The notes under the pieces were generated by a model. That model was not told where the DNA came from. It did not search any database and worked only from the letters and a program-made list of their open reading frames with translations. The position numbers were made by a program, and so were the translations under genes. A DNA stretch of 8,594 nucleotides from CAYTQK01 sp964439745 (GTDB taxonomy: Bacteria; Desulfobacterota; Desulfobacteria; Desulfobacterales; Desulfosudaceae), in assembly GCA_964439745.1 (NCBI GenBank), contig CAYTQK010000141.1:1-8594 (forward strand), given 5' to 3'. Shown one piece after another: positions 4,991 through 8,594 of this stretch; position 1 is the stretch's first letter; every line of letters starts with the position of its first letter.

Positions 4991-7384
4991 ATGAAAACCG
5001 ATCAAGATACTTTTCAAAAAAACGTGCGGGAAGAAAGCGCGACCGTATCACTGCGGATCGGAGATTGCCTGCTGAAAGAAGGTTTTGTCACCGAGGACGA
5101 AATCGCGCGGGCGCTGGACATTCAACAGAAAGAGGAAAAACAGCTCAAATTCTCCAAAGAGTGCGTCATTCCGGATCTGACCGGCCTGTCCAAGAAAGAT
5201 ATGCGTCTGCTCCTGCAGCAGCCGCCCCTGGATACCAATCTCGGGCTGATCTGCCTGCAAAGAGGTCTGCTGGATAAAAAAACACTCTATGATGTTCTGA
5301 AAAACAAACCCGATGGTTTGTTGCTGGGCGAAACGCTTATCAAGGAAGGTTACCTGACCGCAGCGAACCTGGAAGACATTCTCCTGGAATATCTGGGCAT
5401 GGACAAATTCTGCGAGGTGGCCGAAGAGATCGGGCTGCTGACCCCGGATGAATCCCGCAAAGCCCGGTTCACCCGCAAATCTCCCAAAACTTTGGGGCAG
5501 ATTCTGTGTGACATGGGGGTCATCAATCCCGCGGACCTGGATTATGTCCTGAAAAAATACGGCAAGCAGATCAAATTCGGCGAGATTCTGGTCAAGGAAG
5601 GAATTATTGACAATGTCAAGCTGATGAGTGCCCTGCAGGACCAGTTTCACAAGGAAGAGCCGCTGGGCAAGATCCTGCTGGAAAAAAAACTGATTACCTT
5701 GGATCAACTCTACCAGGCCCTGTCCGTCCAGCACAATATTCCCTACCAGAAGATCACCCAGCTGGACCTGACAGAGGCCCAGCGCCAGGTACTGACCAAT
5801 ATTGTCAGCCGCAAGTATGCCCAGAAAAATATGGTTCTGCCCATCTCACTGAACGGGAACAAAATCACGGTAGCCGTATCCGACCCGGAACACCTGGCCG
5901 CGGCCAATGACATCAAAAACGTCTATTCCCACCTGACGGTCTCCCCCCTCTTCATCAGCCAGGATAATTTTATCCGCCTGTTTGAAGAAATTTATCAGTC
6001 CGGAATGAATGACATCCTGCGGGTGGAAGCCGGCAAAGACAAGTCTCCAATCAATATCAATGCCCTGGACATCAACCTGAGCGCCACCGGTATTGACGAT
6101 ACCGAGAGCAGGGATAAGGCGGATTATTACGGTGTCGCCACCCTGGAAGGTCAGGAACTGGTCAATTATATCATCAAGTACGGCATTGCCAACGGCGCCA
6201 GTGACATTCACGTGGAGCAGGACCGCAAGCACCCCAAAGTACGGTACCGCATAGACGGCATCCTTCATACGCTGCAGATGAGATGGCTGGACGAAAAGCT
6301 GGCCGATCTGATCAATGCCGTTATTTCCCGCATCAAGGTCATTTCCGGCCTGGACATCGCCGAGCGGCGCCTGCCCCAGGACGGCGTCTTCCGGGTCAAC
6401 TATTTTGATCCCCGGAAAAAGGAGAATGTGGACCTGGATTTCCGGGTGGCCACCTGCCCCGGGATTGTCGGGGAAAACGTCACCATCCGTATTCTCGATC
6501 CCCGCAAGGCCAAAGTGGATATCGACAAGCTGGGTCACTCGCCGGACGTGGTGGTGCCCTTCAAGGGATTTCTGAAAAGCGCCGGCGGCATGATCCTGGT
6601 GTCCGGCCCCACCGGCAGCGGCAAGACCTCGACCCTGTACAGCGCCCTGCAGTATATTTATGATCCCACCATCAAGATCATTACCGCCGAAGACCCCATT
6701 GAGTACAGCTTTCCGGGCATCATGCAGACCCAGATTAATCCCAAGATCAACCTGAACTTCGCCCGGCTGCTCCGTTCTTTTCTGCGCCTGGATCCGGACG
6801 CCATCCTGGTGGGGGAAATCCGGGACCAGGAAACCGCCCGGATCAGTTTTGATGCCTCCCAGACCGGCCATCTCATGCTGAGTACGGTCCACACCAACGA
6901 TTCGGTCAGTGCCATTACCAGGCTGGTGGATCTCGGCATTGATTACAACCAGATCGCTTCCAGCCTCATGTGCGTGGTGGCGCAGCGCCTGCTGCGGAAA
7001 AACTGCAACGCCTGCGCGGTGCCGTATACCCCCACCGAAGAGGAGTGGGCCCCGCTTTTCAACAGCCCGCCCGACCATCTCCATTTTTTCCATGGGGAAG
7101 GCTGCGCCCAGTGCGGTTACAGCGGCTACCAGGGCCGAACCCTCATTTCGGAACTGTTCATCATTACCCCGGAAATCGCCCGGGCCCTGAACCGGGAGAC
7201 TTCCACCCGGGAGATCAAAAAAATCGCGGTCAACAAAGGCATGAAGACCATGATCGAGGACGGTTTGTCCAAGATTCACGACACGACCCTGTCGGAACTG
7301 ATCCGGGTGGTTCCCAATGAGATGCTCAAGGAGTTCCGGGCCAAGGACAAGGCCACCACCTCCCTGAAAGGCGTTTCCGCATGA
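4991..7384 (+). CDS. PilB/GspE-type ATPase with expanded MshEN-like repeats
   Basis: A 797-residue cytoplasmic hexameric motor ATPase of the type IV pilus / type II secretion family, which usually has about 500-570 residues. The extra length is N-terminal: six clear and one degenerate ~24-residue repeats of the type LGxxLxxxGxIxxxxLxxAL start near residues 22, 83, 111, 139 (degenerate), 167, 195 and 224, followed by a T2SSE_N-like domain (~250-335). The ATPase core is complete: ERRLPQDG (458-465) with the arginine contacts, Walker A GPTGSGKT (539-546), Asp box ITAEDPIEY (564-572), Walker B region LDPDAILVGEIRD (600-612), His box TGHLMLSTVHTND (625-637) and a zinc tetracysteine C672, C675, C705, C708. 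Pilus assembly versus secretion cannot be decided, as no pilin, PilC/GspF or secretin gene is in view. AAGGG at 4976-4980 serves the ATG at 4991. Its stop overlaps the djlA-like start (ATGA). Confidence 0.92.
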   Translation: MKTDQDTFQKNVREESATVSLRIGDCLLKEGFVTEDEIARALDIQQKEEKQLKFSKECVIPDLTGLSKKDMRLLLQQPPLDTNLGLICLQRGLLDKKTLYDVLKNKPDGLLLGETLIKEGYLTAANLEDILLEYLGMDKFCEVAEEIGLLTPDESRKARFTRKSPKTLGQILCDMGVINPADLDYVLKKYGKQIKFGEILVKEGIIDNVKLMSALQDQFHKEEPLGKILLEKKLITLDQLYQALSVQHNIPYQKITQLDLTEAQRQVLTNIVSRKYAQKNMVLPISLNGNKITVAVSDPEHLAAANDIKNVYSHLTVSPLFISQDNFIRLFEEIYQSGMNDILRVEAGKDKSPININALDINLSATGIDDTESRDKADYYGVATLEGQELVNYIIKYGIANGASDIHVEQDRKHPKVRYRIDGILHTLQMRWLDEKLADLINAVISRIKVISGLDIAERRLPQDGVFRVNYFDPRKKENVDLDFRVATCPGIVGENVTIRILDPRKAKVDIDKLGHSPDVVVPFKGFLKSAGGMILVSGPTGSGKTSTLYSALQYIYDPTIKIITAEDPIEYSFPGIMQTQINPKINLNFARLLRSFLRLDPDAILVGEIRDQETARISFDASQTGHLMLSTVHTNDSVSAITRLVDLGIDYNQIASSLMCVVAQRLLRKNCNACAVPYTPTEEEWAPLFNSPPDHLHFFHGEGCAQCGYSGYQGRTLISELFIITPEIARALNRETSTREIKKIAVNKGMKTMIEDGLSKIHDTTLSELIRVVPNEMLKEFRAKDKATTSLKGVSA

Positions 7385-8145
7385 GCTGGATCGGTAAAAT
7401 GGTGGGCGGAACCATCGGATTCGCCCTGGGCGGACCCATCGGCGCCATGGCCGGCGCCGTCTTTGGGCACGCCTTTGACGTCAGTGATGATCGCCGCCTG
7501 GGCGAGGGAAGCAGACCGGGGGCGCTCCTCTCCTCGGAAGAAGAAGCCCAGATGGCTTTTTTCGTGGCCTGTTTTTCCATGCTGGGCAAACTGGCCATGG
7601 CCGACGGCCGCATCTCAGACCATGAAAAGCGAACCGTGGAACGATTCATGGTCAAGGAACTGTCCCTGGCACCGGCCAACCAGCAGATCGCCGCCCGCAT
7701 CTTCAGCCAGGCCGCCGGTTCCCAAGAAAGCTTTGAAGCCTTTGCCAGCCAGTTTTATCATTACTTCCACACCCGGCCGGAACTCCTGGACCTGATGCTC
7801 GATATCCTGCTGCGGGTTTCCTTGGCCGACGGTGTTCTCAGCCAGGAGGAGGAGACCCTGATCCGGCTGGCCGCCCGGACCTTCAACTACAGCGAAGCCG
7901 CGTACAACAACCTCAAGGGACGCTACGTCCAGGATACGGAAAAATATTACGCCGTGCTGAACATCAGCAGCAGCGCTTCTGATGAAGAAGTAAAAAAGCA
8001 GTACCGCCAGCTGGCGACCCAGTATCATCCCGACAAAATCGCCGCCAAGGGATTGCCGGAGGAGTTCATCACCTTGGCCAATGAAAAATTCCGGGAGATC
8101 CAGGACGCCTACGAGCAGATAAAGTCGGAACGGCAAATCCCCTGA
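7381..8145 (+). CDS. djlA: DjlA-like membrane-anchored J-domain co-chaperone
   Basis: A 254-residue protein with the order of E. coli DjlA (271 residues). A glycine-rich membrane-insertion segment lies at ~5-32 (GGTIGFALGGPIGAMAG), ending in GHAFD as DjlA ends in GHMFD. A TerB-like helical domain follows at ~55-175, with two ADG turns (74-76 and 149-151) followed by acidic residues. A C-terminal J domain at ~188-250 carries the HPD motif at 216-218 (QYHPDK) that stimulates the ATPase of DnaK. The stretch after HPD (KGLPEEF) closely resembles DjlA. The linker between TerB and J domains is short, without the glycine/glutamine-rich stretch of the E. coli protein. The start overlaps the ATPase stop by four bases (ATGA), implying translational coupling. 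A role in folding or assembling the secretion/pilus machine is a guess from context. Confidence 0.88.
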   Translation: MSWIGKMVGGTIGFALGGPIGAMAGAVFGHAFDVSDDRRLGEGSRPGALLSSEEEAQMAFFVACFSMLGKLAMADGRISDHEKRTVERFMVKELSLAPANQQIAARIFSQAAGSQESFEAFASQFYHYFHTRPELLDLMLDILLRVSLADGVLSQEEETLIRLAARTFNYSEAAYNNLKGRYVQDTEKYYAVLNISSSASDEEVKKQYRQLATQYHPDKIAAKGLPEEFITLANEKFREIQDAYEQIKSERQIP

Positions 8146-8177
8146 CCAGGATATTTCATGAATTTCCTCGACAGCTT

Positions 8178-8213
8178 CGGGCCCTGCTCCTGGCCGGTGA
8201 CGCCAGGGGCCCG
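8178..8213. other. GC-rich bulged hairpin after djlA-like gene
   Basis: Two stacked perfect stems, CGGGCC (8178-8183) / GGCCCG (8208-8213) and CCTGGC (8189-8194) / GCCAGG (8202-8207), are separated by a 5-nt one-sided bulge, with a 7-nt loop. It lies 33 bases after the djlA-like stop. No T-run follows, so on its own it is not a standard intrinsic terminator; it may stabilise the 3' end ahead of the terminator at 8293. Confidence 0.45.
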
Positions 8214-8292
8214 GGTTCAAATCAACTCGTGAAAAATCCGGTCTTCCTCCTGATTATCATTTTTCCGGTTACGATGATGCTGTCAACAGGAT

Positions 8293-8315
8293 GCGGGGCC
8301 TGTTTCCCCGCTTTT
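8293..8315 (+). terminator. Rho-independent terminator of ATPase-djlA operon
   Basis: GCGGGG (8293-8298) / CCCCGC (8306-8311) form a perfect GC-rich 6-bp stem with a 7-nt loop, followed directly by TTTT (8312-8315). It ends three bases before the stop codon of the convergent gene. On the opposite strand no T-run follows, so it serves rightward transcription. Confidence 0.7.
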
Positions 8316-8317
8316 CC

Positions 8318-8594
8318 TCAGTTCACCGGCGCCCGGTACTCCCGCGCCACGCTGCGGATGATATTGGCGAAACTGACGTTGCCCAGACACATGAGCCGGA
8401 TCAGGCGCGTCTCCCTGTCTTTCATGCTCCGGATAATGGCCTTTTCCGAACACCCCTTGTCCAGCAGCGCCCGGATTTCTCCGCGAAGTTCCGACAAATA
8501 ATCGAGCTTCCGCTGCAGATGACGTTTCCCCTGGCCAAGGCGGGGGTTATGGGCGCACAACAGCCAGTCAAAATCCAGCTGCAGCACGGACCGC
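8318..8594 (-). CDS. Metallo-beta-lactamase-fold hydrolase, C-terminal part
   Basis: The last 92 complete codons plus stop of a minus-strand gene that enters from beyond the right edge; the GTG at 8585-8587 is more likely an internal valine than a start, since the frame continues (RSVLQLDFD). The visible part has the pattern LDFDWLLCAHNPRLGQGK followed by a helical tail with KLDYLSELRGEIRALLDKG. This matches the C-terminal end of MBL-fold hydrolases, where the His of aHnP is a late metal ligand and the tail is a winged-helix-like domain. The main catalytic motif HxHxDH would lie outside the window, so activity cannot be judged. It converges with the djlA-like gene. Confidence 0.7.
   Translation of the reverse strand, partial: RSVLQLDFDWLLCAHNPRLGQGKRHLQRKLDYLSELRGEIRALLDKGCSEKAIIRSMKDRETRLIRLMCLGNVSFANIIRSVAREYRAPVN

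Noticed and set aside
5846..7279. 477-codon open frame on the minus strand inside the ATPase gene
   Set aside because: It is fully antisense to a gene with complete ATPase motifs, has no domain of its own, and long antisense frames are common in GC-rich genes.
8214..8223. GGTTCAAATC resembling a tRNA T-loop
   Set aside because: The flanking bases do not form the T-stem, and no anticodon arm or acceptor stem can be drawn around it.
8229..8501. Possible lipoprotein (GTG start, hydrophobic segment ending LSTGC)
   Set aside because: The signal-like start is attractive, but the frame runs through the terminator at 8293-8315 and is then antisense to the MBL-fold gene; no Shine-Dalgarno is seen.

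Overview
The window comes from a moderately GC-rich, Gram-negative bacterial chromosome. Gene content and protein style best fit a deltaproteobacterial / Desulfobacterota-like organism: a B12-dependent-type radical SAM protein, an archaeal-type thymidylate synthase homologue, and a PilB/GspE ATPase with a DjlA-like co-chaperone. This placement is inferred from protein style only; there is no rRNA or other taxonomic marker. I see no phage, insertion sequence, CRISPR, rRNA or tRNA, and the coding layout looks like ordinary chromosome.

Layout, left to right. A minus-strand gene for a B12-binding-domain radical SAM protein (116-1753) ends in a short rho-independent terminator (46-64). It is divergent from a plus-strand PilZ-domain gene (2117-2548). 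The 363-base gap between them holds a good sigma70-type promoter (1812-1840) and a leader of about 270 nt with several perfect complementary segments. These can be drawn as a three-way junction closing just before a strong ribosome binding site, or as competing hairpins. The PilZ gene converges on a minus-strand cluster read thymidylate-synthase-like (3702-4493), small STAS/SpoIIAA-like protein (3285-3659), metallophosphoesterase (2570-3214).

The 497-base gap 4494-4990 contains overlapping divergent promoter-like elements sharing one AT-rich -10 region. One points left toward the thymidylate-synthase cluster and one points right toward a large secretion/pilus ATPase (4991-7384). The ATPase stop codon overlaps the start codon of a djlA-like co-chaperone gene (7381-8145). 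A GC-rich hairpin and a rho-independent terminator (8293-8315) follow. The window ends inside a convergent minus-strand gene whose visible part looks like the C-terminal domain of a metallo-beta-lactamase-fold hydrolase.

How the genes fit together. Two genes carry families that can read cyclic di-GMP: the PilZ protein, with intact RxxxR and NxSxxG motifs, and the ATPase, whose N-terminus carries about seven MshEN/T2SSE_N-like repeats in front of a complete ATPase core. The ATPase and the DjlA-like protein are probably translationally coupled. The most interesting signals are the repeat array, the two structured leaders, and the divergent catalytic region of the thymidylate synthase homologue. 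I did not find a clearly undescribed multi-gene system.
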